Below are positions 55,268 through 63,185 of a stretch of DNA of 64,000 nucleotides, in pieces. Source of the DNA: CAWCLK01 sp963796225 (GTDB lineage: Bacteria; Actinomycetota; Nitriliruptoria; Nitriliruptorales; Nitriliruptoraceae); the NCBI GenBank assembly GCA_963796225.1, contig CAWCLK010000031.1, forward strand, positions 1-64,000. Direction: 5' to 3'. The notes below the pieces were generated by a model that had not been told where the DNA came from, did no database searches, and saw only the letters and a list, made by a program, of their open reading frames with translations. Numbering within the stretch: position 1 is the first letter of the stretch; each line of letters begins with the position of its first letter. The translations under genes and the position numbers were made by a program.

Positions 55268-56284
55268 ATGCGCATCCCGACGACCGCCCGCCCCGACGTC
55301 ACCTCGGTCAGCGTGGTCGCGGGCCTGTGGCAGGACCGCCCCGGCGCCGAGAACCTCGAGGTCGCCCGGCGCGTCGGCCGCGCTCGGGTTCCGCGAGCTG
55401 TGGATGGGCGAGATGGCCACCTACGACGCCTTCGCCCTGGCCACGGCGGTGGGCACCGCCGTCCCGGGACTGACGCTGACCGTCGGCCCGCTGGCCGTGT
55501 CGGTCCGCACACCGATGACCATCGCCATGGGGGCGGCCAGCGTGGCCGACCTCACCGGCAACCCGGTGCGGGTCGCGCTCGGGACCTCCAGCCCCGTCGT
55601 CGCCGACCGCTGGCACGGCGCGCCCGCGCCGGCGCCCCGCGACGATGCTGGCCGAGTCCGCCGGGATCGTCCGCGGGCTCCTCGACGGCGAGAAGGTCGA
55701 CGTCGTCGGCGAGACCGTCAGCTGTCGCGGCTACCGCCTCCGGCTCGACCCGCCCGGGGCCCACGTCACGATCGCGGCCTTCGGCGACCTCGCCGTGCGG
55801 GCGGCCGCACGCCACGCCGACCGGATGGTGCTCAACATGGTGACCGTCGACATGGTCGCCCGGTTCCGTCGCCAGCTCGAGGCCGAGGCCGCAGGCGGCG
55901 GGGCGGCCGACCCCGACGCTGGCGGTGTGGGTGGCCGGCGCGGCCGACCCCGCGGCGGACACCCTCGGCCAGCTCGCCGCCGCCAAGGTCGGCTACTACG
56001 CGGCGCCCGGCTACGGCGAGATGTTCACCGACGCGGGCTTCGGCGACCTGGTCGACCTGGCCCGCTCGGGGGCCCACCCTCGCGAGGTGCTGGCCGCCAC
56101 CCCGCCCGAGGTCGAGCAGGCCATCGCCATGGTCGGCGACCAGGCCACGCTGGCCGAGCGGCTGCAGGCCTACCTCGATGCCGGCGCCGACGAGGTGTGC
56201 GTGGTCCCCGCCACGGCCGGCGACGACGGTGCGGCCCGGACCCTGCAGGCCCTGGCCGAGGTGGTCGAGGGCACGACCCCCTGA
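55268..56284 (+). CDS. F420-dependent LLM-class oxidoreductase, three frame breaks
   Basis: About 338 residues from four frame pieces (breaks near 55380, 55635 and 55905). FRELWMGEMATYDAFALATAVGTAVPGLTLTVGPLAVSVRTPMTIAMGAASVADLTGNPVRVALGTSSPVV is the family core, followed by MLAESAGIVRGLLDGEKVDVVGETV, HVTIAAFGDLAVRAAARHADRMVLN and YLDAGADEVCVVPATAG. Luciferase-like fold; F420 use is inferred from the family. ATG 55268. Divergent from the ligase with operator 1 between, so it belongs to the same pathway. Confidence 0.72.
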
Positions 56285-56293
56285 CCCGCGTCC

Positions 56294-57229
56294 TCAGCCG
56301 TCGAACTGGATCGTGCGACGACGCAGCGGCTGGCCACACGCGTCGCAGGTCCAGCGTGGCTGCAGCGGCCGGCCACAGGCCCGGTGTTCGATGGTCAGCG
56401 TGCGCGCCGGGTCGCCCGGCCGCCAGCGCGCGCCCCAGTCGAGCAGCGTCGCGAACACCGGGAAGAACGACAGGCCCTTCGGCGTGAGCCGGTACCGCAG
56501 CCGCCGGGCCCCGGGCTCGACCGGCACGCGCTCGAGCACGTCCTGGCGTTCGAACGTCGCCAGCCGGTCCGACAGCTGCAGGGGCGGGATCGCCCCGATC
56601 TCGGCCTCGTAGTCGGCGAAGCGCTGGACTCCGAGGAAGCTGGCCGCCATGACCGCCGTGGACCAGCGATCCCCCAACAGCGCGGTCGCGTCCATCACCG
56701 CGTCGGCGTCCGCGGCGTCGTCGGCCGCCTGCGAGGTGCGTCGGTAGCGGCGGGGCGGGTTCGCCTCGGTGAAGGTGACGCCCTCGGGGCGGCGCGCCGT
56801 CGTGTCGCGCGCGGTCACGCCCACCGCCCCGCACGCCTCGTCGGCCAGCCGGGGCGCGGTCACGACGTGGTCGCAGTCGTCGTGGTGCAGGTCGGCCTGC
56901 TCGATCCACGCCGACCGCGGCAGCCACGTCCGGTCCCAGGCCCACACCGCGATGAACAGCGGCCACAGGTCCCGGGCGGGCTCGGTCAGCCGGTACTCGT
57001 CGCGGGGTGGCGTCTCGCTGTACCGGACCTTCACCAGCAGCTCGTCCTCGACCAGGTCGGCGAGCCGCCGGCTGAGCACCGACGGCGAGATGTCGAGGCG
57101 GTGCTGGAAGTCGAGGAACCGCCGCGCCCCCCGGAACGCCTCGCGCAGGATCAGCAGGCTCCACCGGTCCCCGACCAGCTGCAGGGTGGCGCCGATCGGG
57201 TCGGTCGCCGGGGTGCGGGGCGGGGTCAT
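56294..57229 (-). CDS. Double-domain HxlR regulator 1
   Basis: 311 residues made of two HxlR winged-helix domains. Domain 1 (residues ~8-130): GDRWSLLILREAFRGARRFLDFQHRLDISPSVLSRRLADLVEDELL. Domain 2 (~165-280): LLGDRWSTAVMAASFLGVQRFADYEAEIGAIPPLQLSDRLATFERQDVL. The C-terminus carries CGRPLQPRWTCDACGQPL, a zinc-ribbon-like set of cysteines. Single-domain HxlR proteins act as dimers, so a tandem copy can bind one operator as a monomer. ATG 57229. It probably controls the oxygenase cluster with its paralogue at 62.2 kb. Confidence 0.75.
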   Translation of the reverse strand: MTPPRTPATDPIGATLQLVGDRWSLLILREAFRGARRFLDFQHRLDISPSVLSRRLADLVEDELLVKVRYSETPPRDEYRLTEPARDLWPLFIAVWAWDRTWLPRSAWIEQADLHHDDCDHVVTAPRLADEACGAVGVTARDTTARRPEGVTFTEANPPRRYRRTSQAADDAADADAVMDATALLGDRWSTAVMAASFLGVQRFADYEAEIGAIPPLQLSDRLATFERQDVLERVPVEPGARRLRYRLTPKGLSFFPVFATLLDWGARWRPGDPARTLTIEHRACGRPLQPRWTCDACGQPLRRRTIQFDG

Positions 57230-57293
57230 GCAGGGCCAGGCGGGTCGGGAGCGGCGCCCCATCCTACGGCTGGCCGGGCCCGGCCCCGCCGGC

Positions 57294-58463
57294 TCACACC
57301 CGTTCCACGACCAGGGCCGACCCGAGCCCGCCGGCGGCGGGGATCGCCAGCGCCCCGACCTGCAGGTCGCGGGCCTCGAGCTCGTCGAGCAGGGTCGCCA
57401 GCAGGATCCCGCCGGTCGCGCCGAGCGGGTGGCCCATCGCCATGGCACCGCCGGTCACGTTGACGCGGTCGGCGTCCACGCCCGTGGTCGCCATGAAGTG
57501 CAGCGGCGTGGCGGCGAAGGACTCGTTGATCTCGAACAGGTCGACGTCCTCCAGGCGCATGCCGGCCTGCGCGACGGCCTGCTGCACGGCGACGGTCCCC
57601 CCGGTCAGCCCCGGGGAGCGCAGCGCGACGTTCGCGGCCGCGACGATGCGGGCGCGGGGCGGGCTGTCCAGCCGCCCCGGCGCGGCGAGCAGCACCGCCG
57701 ACGCCCCGTCGCACATCTTGGGGGACGTGGCGATGGTGTGCAGCGCCTGCAGCTCGTCGAGGCCGAGGCGCTCGCACATCACGGCCCGCTGGGCGTCGTC
57801 GACCTCACCGAACAGTGCCGGCAGCTGGGCGAAGGCCTCGAGGGTCGCGTCGGGGCGGATGCCCTCGTCGTGGTCGAGCAGCAGCTGCCCGTCGTCGTCG
57901 ACCACGGGCAGCATCGAGGGGCGGGCGGTGGCCGCGGCCGCCCGCAGGTTCGACTCGACCCCGAGCGCGTCGAGCTGCTCGCGGGTGAAGCCGGCGGCGG
58001 CGGCCATCGCGTCGGCCGCCGGTCCGATGTCGACGTAGCCCGACGCGGCCCGGACCTCGGGGTCGGCGTGCAGCGCCCCGTGGTCGGAGAACATCCCGAC
58101 CCGCGACATCGACTCGACCCCGCCGCCGACCGCGACGTGGTGCATGCCGGCGTGGACCTTGGCCGCCGCGGTCGCGATGGCGTCGATGCCCGAGCAGCAC
58201 AGCCGGCTGACGGTGCCGCCGGCGGTGCGGTCGTCGAGCCCGGCCCACAGCACGGCGGTGCGGCCGATGTCGGCGCCCTGGTCGCCGGTGGCCGAGGACA
58301 CGCCGAGGGTCACCTCGTCGATCGCGGCCGGGTCGGTGCCCGTGCGGTCGAGCAGGCCGCGCAGGGTCGTCGCGGCCAGGGTGGCGGGGCGCACGTCGGC
58401 CAGCGAGCCCTTGCGCATGCGGCCGCGGGGGGTGCGGACGGCGTCGTGGACGAGGACGTTCAT
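57294..58463 (-). CDS. Thiolase lacking the second active-site cysteine
   Basis: 389 residues: VRTPRGRMRKGSLADVRPATLAATTL, GGTVSRLCCSGIDAIATAAAKV with nucleophile Cys89, VGGGVESMSRVGMFSDHG, FEINESFAATPLHFM and GGAMAMGHPLGATGGIL with the His. The C-terminal block, normally CxGGGxG, reads IPAAGGLGSALVVERV, so the acid/base cysteine is replaced (Pro-Ala-Ala). The protein may catalyse a retro-Claisen-like or condensation step by a different mechanism. ATG 58463 overlaps the PaaN-like stop (ATGA). Confidence 0.8.
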   Translation of the reverse strand: MNVLVHDAVRTPRGRMRKGSLADVRPATLAATTLRGLLDRTGTDPAAIDEVTLGVSSATGDQGADIGRTAVLWAGLDDRTAGGTVSRLCCSGIDAIATAAAKVHAGMHHVAVGGGVESMSRVGMFSDHGALHADPEVRAASGYVDIGPAADAMAAAAGFTREQLDALGVESNLRAAAATARPSMLPVVDDDGQLLLDHDEGIRPDATLEAFAQLPALFGEVDDAQRAVMCERLGLDELQALHTIATSPKMCDGASAVLLAAPGRLDSPPRARIVAAANVALRSPGLTGGTVAVQQAVAQAGMRLEDVDLFEINESFAATPLHFMATTGVDADRVNVTGGAMAMGHPLGATGGILLATLLDELEARDLQVGALAIPAAGGLGSALVVERV

Positions 58464-60193
58464 CGCGTCTCCTCGGCGGTGGTCGGGGCGGGGGCCGGTT
58501 CGCGGTGCTGGACGACGCGGAAGCGGCCGGCGACGAACGCCTCGTCGGTCAGGCAGGCGTTGCCGGCCGGGCCCAGGCCGGTCACGTGGTAGTCCGAGAA
58601 CGCCGCGGAGAAGTTCAGGGGCATGGGGCCGGTGAGGTTGCGCGACACCGACGCGCCGGCGTCGAGGTAGGCGTCGACGGCGCGGTCGCCCCAGGCACGG
58701 TCGGTCGAGTAGACGTGGGAGGCGATCGCCCCGTTGCGTGCGACCAGCGCGGTCGCGGCCCGCAGCGCGGCGTCGCGGTCGTCGCTGCGCACGACGTAGC
58801 CGACGGGGCCGAACACCTCGTCGGCGAAGCCGTCCCGGTCGGCGTCGACGTCCCGGCCCCGCAGGATCGCCGGGGTCAGGGTGCGGGCGTCGGGGTCCTG
58901 CGGGTGGTCGTAGGGCCGCGGGGCGCGCACGAGCCGACCGTCGGCCTCGGCGCGGGCCGCGAGGTCCTCGATGCGGCGCACCGTGGCCTCGGCCTGGACC
59001 GCGCCCGCGACGCCGGCCGCCCGGCGTGGCACCTCGACGATGTCGTCGATGGCGGCGACCAGCGCGGCCTCGACCTCGTCGGCCGGCACGACCCCGTCGG
59101 GCGTGCGCACGCCCTCGGCGGGGACGTGGACGTTCTGGACGCTGGTGCACATCTGGGCCGAGAACAGCGTGAAGGAGGTGGCGATGGCGGCGGCGACCGC
59201 CGGCAGGTCCTCGACCGACTCGAGCACCACGGTGTTGACGCCGGAGGTCTCGGTGAACGCGATCGCCGGGTGCGCGTTGGCCTCGATCCAGTCGCCGAAG
59301 GCGGCCGAGCCGGTGAAGTCCACGATGCGCGTCGCGGGGTGCGCGATGAGCTCCTTCGCCACCGGGTCGGCGGCGGTGTCGACGGCCAGCTGCACGACCT
59401 CGCGGGGCAGCCCGGCGCCCGCCAGCACCTCCTGCGCCGCGGCGACCATCATCGCCATCGTCAGGATCGAGCTCGGGTGCGGCTTGACCACGACGGTGTT
59501 GCCCGCGGCGAGGTTGGCCAGCAGCGCCGGGTAGGCGTTCCAGGTGGGGAAGGACGCGCACGTGATGACCACGGCGGGCCCGCGGCCGCGGACCTCGTAG
59601 CGCTTGTCGAGGGTCACCTCGGTGCGTCCGAAGGACTGGCGCCAGCGGGCGGCGGTCGGCACCCGCCCGAGCGCCATCGCGGTCTGGGCGATCCCCTCGA
59701 CGCCCCGGTCGATGGCGTTGGTGCCCGACCCGATGCGGCTCATCGACGGCGACTGCCCGGTGGTGTGGTGGTTGGCGACCGCGATCGGGTGCAGGCGCCG
59801 GCCCAGCTCGGCGGCGACCTCCATGGCGAGGTCGACGCGGCGGGGCCAGGGCACCTGCTGCCAGGTGCGCTGGACCGACGACGCCGTGTCCATCAGCGCG
59901 TCGGCGTCGTGGCGCAGGTAGGAGATGTCGAGCAGCTCGCGGGTGGCGGGCGAGACCTCCTCGCCCCGCATCGGCTGCCCCCCGGCGGGGCCGGCCACCT
60001 CGAAGGTGCCGCCGCGCAGCCCGTGGACCTCGGCCTCGGCGGCGGCCATCGCCTCCTCGGCGCCCGGTTCGCGGTCGGGGCGGGCCGGCATGGTCGAGAA
60101 GGCCTCGCGGGTCGTGCAGGCGGCGACGGCGTCGCCCAGCAGCCCGGCGTGGGCGATGTGGCGCAGGTCGGGGTGGAGCAGGTCGGTCGTCAT
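58460..60193 (-). CDS. PaaN-like aldehyde dehydrogenase
   Basis: 577 residues of the PaaN-type branch of the aldehyde dehydrogenase superfamily: SVQRTWQQVPWPRRVDLAMEVAAEL, VVITCASFPTWNAYPALLANLAAGNTVVVKPHPSSIL, TRIVDFTGSAAFGDWIEANAH, AIAFTETSGVNTVVLESVED (general-base Glu), LFSAQMCTSVQNVHVP with catalytic Cys349 and DEVFGPVGYVV. It should oxidise an aldehyde to an acid with NAD(P). ATG 60193. In this cluster the aldehyde could come from oxidative cleavage by the adjacent carotenoid/stilbene oxygenases. Confidence 0.82.
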   Translation of the reverse strand: MTTDLLHPDLRHIAHAGLLGDAVAACTTREAFSTMPARPDREPGAEEAMAAAEAEVHGLRGGTFEVAGPAGGQPMRGEEVSPATRELLDISYLRHDADALMDTASSVQRTWQQVPWPRRVDLAMEVAAELGRRLHPIAVANHHTTGQSPSMSRIGSGTNAIDRGVEGIAQTAMALGRVPTAARWRQSFGRTEVTLDKRYEVRGRGPAVVITCASFPTWNAYPALLANLAAGNTVVVKPHPSSILTMAMMVAAAQEVLAGAGLPREVVQLAVDTAADPVAKELIAHPATRIVDFTGSAAFGDWIEANAHPAIAFTETSGVNTVVLESVEDLPAVAAAIATSFTLFSAQMCTSVQNVHVPAEGVRTPDGVVPADEVEAALVAAIDDIVEVPRRAAGVAGAVQAEATVRRIEDLAARAEADGRLVRAPRPYDHPQDPDARTLTPAILRGRDVDADRDGFADEVFGPVGYVVRSDDRDAALRAATALVARNGAIASHVYSTDRAWGDRAVDAYLDAGASVSRNLTGPMPLNFSAAFSDYHVTGLGPAGNACLTDEAFVAGRFRVVQHREPAPAPTTAEETR

Positions 60194-60212
60194 CGGTGCT
60201 GCCTCGTCGACG

Positions 60213-60662
60213 TCAGCGGGCGGGGGTCCAGTGCAGGCGATGGGTGCGGTGGCGGCCGTCGGGCAGCGGCTCCTCACCGGTGAGCACGAGGTCGGCGCCC
60301 TCCCATGCGATGCGGCGGACCTGGCGGGTGCCGACCATGTCCGGCCACAGGGAGGTCTCGACGTCGTGGACGACGGTGTCGCCGTCGACGGTGAAGCGAC
60401 CGCCGTAGGCGAAGGCCGACCGGGCTGCGGCGGCCGCGACGTCGTCGGGCACCTGGCGCAGGGGCGCCCCGAGCGGGGCGCGGTCGGCGGTCGTGATCGT
60501 GGCGAGCATCCCGCCGTCCGGCGTGTAGAGCAGCAGGCCGGTCGGGGCGTCGCCGAAGGGGCGGTGGACGGTGGCGTCGCCGGCCCGGTCGGTCGTGGTG
60601 ACGGTCCAGTCGACCAGCCGCCACGCCCCGACCAGGTCGGCGCCGGTGCCGGGGTCGGTCAC
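60213..60662 (-). CDS. Lipocalin-like domain protein
   Basis: 149 residues: LVGAWRLVDWTVTTTD..., APTGLLLYTPDGGMLATI, FAYGGRFTVDGDTVVHDVETSLWPDMVGTRQVRRIAWEGADLVLTGEE. This matches the lipocalin-like_5 beta-barrel seen with catabolic genes. It may bind a hydrophobic ligand such as an apocarotenoid. GTG 60662 overlaps the oxygenase stop (GTGA), so translation is coupled. Confidence 0.75.
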   Translation of the reverse strand: MTDPGTGADLVGAWRLVDWTVTTTDRAGDATVHRPFGDAPTGLLLYTPDGGMLATITTADRAPLGAPLRQVPDDVAAAAARSAFAYGGRFTVDGDTVVHDVETSLWPDMVGTRQVRRIAWEGADLVLTGEEPLPDGRHRTHRLHWTPAR

Positions 60663-62137
60663 GCCGCGGCGCCGGTGCGGGCGTCGGCGGCCCAGGTGGC
60701 GTGGAAGCCCAGCGGCACGCGGACGCCGAGGTGGATGCGGCAGACCGGGTCGGCGGTGATGTCGCGGGCGTCGAACACCTCGACGGCCGTGGTCATCGCG
60801 GCCGCGTCGGTGACGAAGGTGATGACGTAGCCGTCGTCCTCGGCGGTGGCGCCGTCGCGCGGGGCGAACACGACCTCGGAGGCGAACCGCCCCGGGCCGA
60901 AGTGGTGGACCTCGGAGCGGTCCTGCTCCCAGTCGTAGGCGACCAGCGCGTCGTGCAGCATCGTGTCCTCGTCGGCGATGTGCATGTGCCAGGCGTGCCG
61001 GTTGCGGTGCCCGGAGAAGCCCTGGTTGATGGCCGGGAACTCGGTCAGCACGTCGTCGAGGGGACGTTCGGTGGTCCGGCCGGTGCGCAGGTCGAAGCGG
61101 TAGTGGTGGGCGACCGCGTCGGGGCGCAGCGACGCCAGCATCGAGCCGAGCGGCCCGCCGACCGGCACGCGGGGCGCCGGGTCCGTGATCCGGCAGGCGA
61201 TCATCTCGACCGCGTCGTCGGTCTCCCACGCGTTGCTCACGTGGTAGATGTAGGTCGGGTCGGCCTCGAACCAGCGGACCTCGTCGCCGCGGCCGTGGCG
61301 GGGGATCACGCCGAAGCGCGCCGGCGTGTCGGGCAGGAACCCGATCTTGTAGCGCCCCGCCTTCGCCGCCTCGGGGTCGTTGACCAGCGGCAGGTCCATC
61401 AGGATCGAGTGGTTGGCCGTGATCGCCATGTCGTGGGGCAGCCGCGGCCCGGGCAGGTCGATGTCGACCAGCGAGGTCACGCGGCCGTCGGGGCCGACCA
61501 CGCCGTGGCGCATGTACGGCGTGTGCTCGCCGTAGTCGAAGAACATCAGCTCCTCGGTGCGCTCGTCGACCTTGGCGTGCGCCGAGACGTCGCAGGACAG
61601 GGTGGCCCGGAAGTCGTCGGTGCCGAGGGTCTCGAGGGTGCGCGGGTCGAGGTCGTACGGGGCGCCGGCGCGGTACCACAGCGCCAGCACCGACCCGTGG
61701 TGCACGAGCACGTCGGTGTTGGCCGTGTCCTTCTCGGGGGCCTCGGTCGGGTTCTGGCCGCGCGGCTCGAGCAGCCCGGACCAGACCGCGCGGCCTTCCT
61801 CGTCCTCACGGCGCAGCGCGGCGGTCTCGACCCAGCGGTTGCGGTAGGCGACCCGGCCCTCGTCGAAGCGCACGGCGTGGACCATCCCGTCGCCGTCGAA
61901 CCAGTGGTAGCGCCCCGGCGGCTGCCACCGCAGGTCGGGACCGTTGCGCAGGTACACGCCCGAGATGTCACGGGGCACGGTCCCCTCGATCACCATGTCC
62001 TCGTCGGTCAGGTGCCGTTCCCGACCGACGGGCGCGTACAGCCCGGACGCGTAGGGGTTGTCGAGCATCCCCACGCCGGGCTCGATGCGGCGCCCGGGGC
62101 GCGCGGCGGGGCGGGGCGATGGGGTGGTCTGGGTCAT
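60659..62137 (-). CDS. Carotenoid/lignostilbene cleavage oxygenase
   Basis: 492 residues of the RPE65/carotenoid oxygenase family, a seven-bladed propeller with four Fe-binding His. Visible: VYLRNGPDLRW, HWFDGDGMVHAVRF, DVSAHAKVDERTEELMFFDYG (His 1), LPHDMAITANHSIL (His 2), IYHVSNAWETDD (His 3) and LGFHATWAAD (His 4). It should cleave a C=C bond to aldehydes with O2. ATG 62137 has GGGAGG upstream and a promoter overlapped by operator 2. Confidence 0.88.
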   Translation of the reverse strand: MTQTTPSPRPAARPGRRIEPGVGMLDNPYASGLYAPVGRERHLTDEDMVIEGTVPRDISGVYLRNGPDLRWQPPGRYHWFDGDGMVHAVRFDEGRVAYRNRWVETAALRREDEEGRAVWSGLLEPRGQNPTEAPEKDTANTDVLVHHGSVLALWYRAGAPYDLDPRTLETLGTDDFRATLSCDVSAHAKVDERTEELMFFDYGEHTPYMRHGVVGPDGRVTSLVDIDLPGPRLPHDMAITANHSILMDLPLVNDPEAAKAGRYKIGFLPDTPARFGVIPRHGRGDEVRWFEADPTYIYHVSNAWETDDAVEMIACRITDPAPRVPVGGPLGSMLASLRPDAVAHHYRFDLRTGRTTERPLDDVLTEFPAINQGFSGHRNRHAWHMHIADEDTMLHDALVAYDWEQDRSEVHHFGPGRFASEVVFAPRDGATAEDDGYVITFVTDAAAMTTAVEVFDARDITADPVCRIHLGVRVPLGFHATWAADARTGAAA

Positions 62138-62171
62138 GCGGACGGCCTCCCGGTCCTGTCGTCGCCCGCCC

Positions 62172-62199
62172 AGCATACATTCAATAGTCGTAGTGACTA
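62172..62199 (-). promoter_or_regulatory. Promoter and HxlR-type operator 2 of the oxygenase operon
   Basis: TAGTC (62185-62189) and GACTA (62195-62199) form a perfect palindrome around GTAGT. On the minus strand TATGCT (62172-62177) is a -10 candidate with GTAGTC 17 bp upstream, so the palindrome lies over the spacer and -35 region, as expected for a repressor. It is shared with the site at 55221. Confidence 0.55.
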
Positions 62200-62217
62200 C
62201 CGGTCTGCCGATGGGGC

Positions 62218-63181
62218 TCAGGCGTCGACGACGACCTCGAGCTCGTCGGGCGCGAGGGAGGCGTCGCAGGCGTCGCATGCCAACCAGGGGCGGAGGGGCT
62301 GGGCACAGGCGCGGTGGCGGACGACGACGGACGGGCCCTCGGGGGCGCGGAACCACCGCTCGCCCCAGTCGATCGCCAGGATCACGACCGGGAAGAAGGC
62401 GAGCCCCTTCGGGGTGAGGTGGTACGCGGGCCAGTCGGCACGTTCGCCGCTGGGCCCGGGGGCCAGGACGTCGAGGTCGCACAGGATCCGCAGCCGGTCC
62501 GCCACGACGGTCGGCGGTGCCATCAGTGCGTGCTCGAACTCGTTGAACCGGTGCACGCCCTGGAAGGCCGCACCGATGAGGGCGGCCGACCACCGGTTGC
62601 CGAGCATGGCCATCGTCTCGGGGAACTGCAGGCGGTCGTCGTCGAGGCTGCGGCGCCGCGTCGCCGCCTGGGGCACGGACCGCGCCCAGGTGCCGGACGG
62701 GCCGAACCCGCCCTCGACGTCGCCCGCCTCGGCAGGCTCCCCGCAGGTGCCGCACACGATCGTCGGCGAGGTGGTGGCGCCGCACGCGAGGTGCCGGAGC
62801 CGCGGCAGGTCCTCGGGGTGGTGCTCCACCCAGGTCGCCTCCCACGTCCAGATCGCGGTGAGCACGGGCCACAGGTCACGACTGCGCTTGGTGAGCACGT
62901 ACTCGGAGCGGGGCGGGCGGTCCTGGTAGCGGACGCGCTCGAGCATCCCCATCCGGGTCAGCCAGGCGAGTCGCCCCGCGAGCACCGAGTGCGAGATCGG
63001 CAGGGCCTGCTGCCACTGCCCGTACCGGGTGCTGCCCAGCAGCGCGTGCCGCAGGATCTGCAGGTTCCACTCGTCGCCGACGAGCCCGAGGGTCACGGCG
63101 AGCGCGTTGGGGCCCCCGGCCTGCGAGCTCGGTGGGTCGGGACGGGTCGTCGACGGTCAGCTGCCCGGCGTCGTGGGCCAC
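62218..63181 (-). CDS. Double-domain HxlR regulator 2, one frame break
   Basis: About 321 residues with two HxlR domains: GLVGDEWNLQILRHALLGSTRYGQWQQALPISHSVLAGRLAWLTRMGML and LGNRWSAALIGAAFQGVHRFNEFEHALMAPPTVVADRLRILCDLDVL, plus the C-terminal CAQPLRPWLACDACDASL. The N-terminal piece (HDAGQLTVDDPSRPTELA) is in another frame, with a break near 63115. GTG 63181 lies four bases after the stop of the second oxygenase gene, so it is co-transcribed. It is a paralogue of HxlR regulator 1, with a third Cys-pair CGTCGEP between its domains. Confidence 0.72.
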
Positions 63182-63185
63182 CGCG

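Noticed and set aside
56470..56490. GGCCCTTCGGCG as a fifth DosR-like box
   Set aside because: It lies inside the HxlR coding region at the conserved PKGL codons, lacks the leading GGG and is not placed before a gene.
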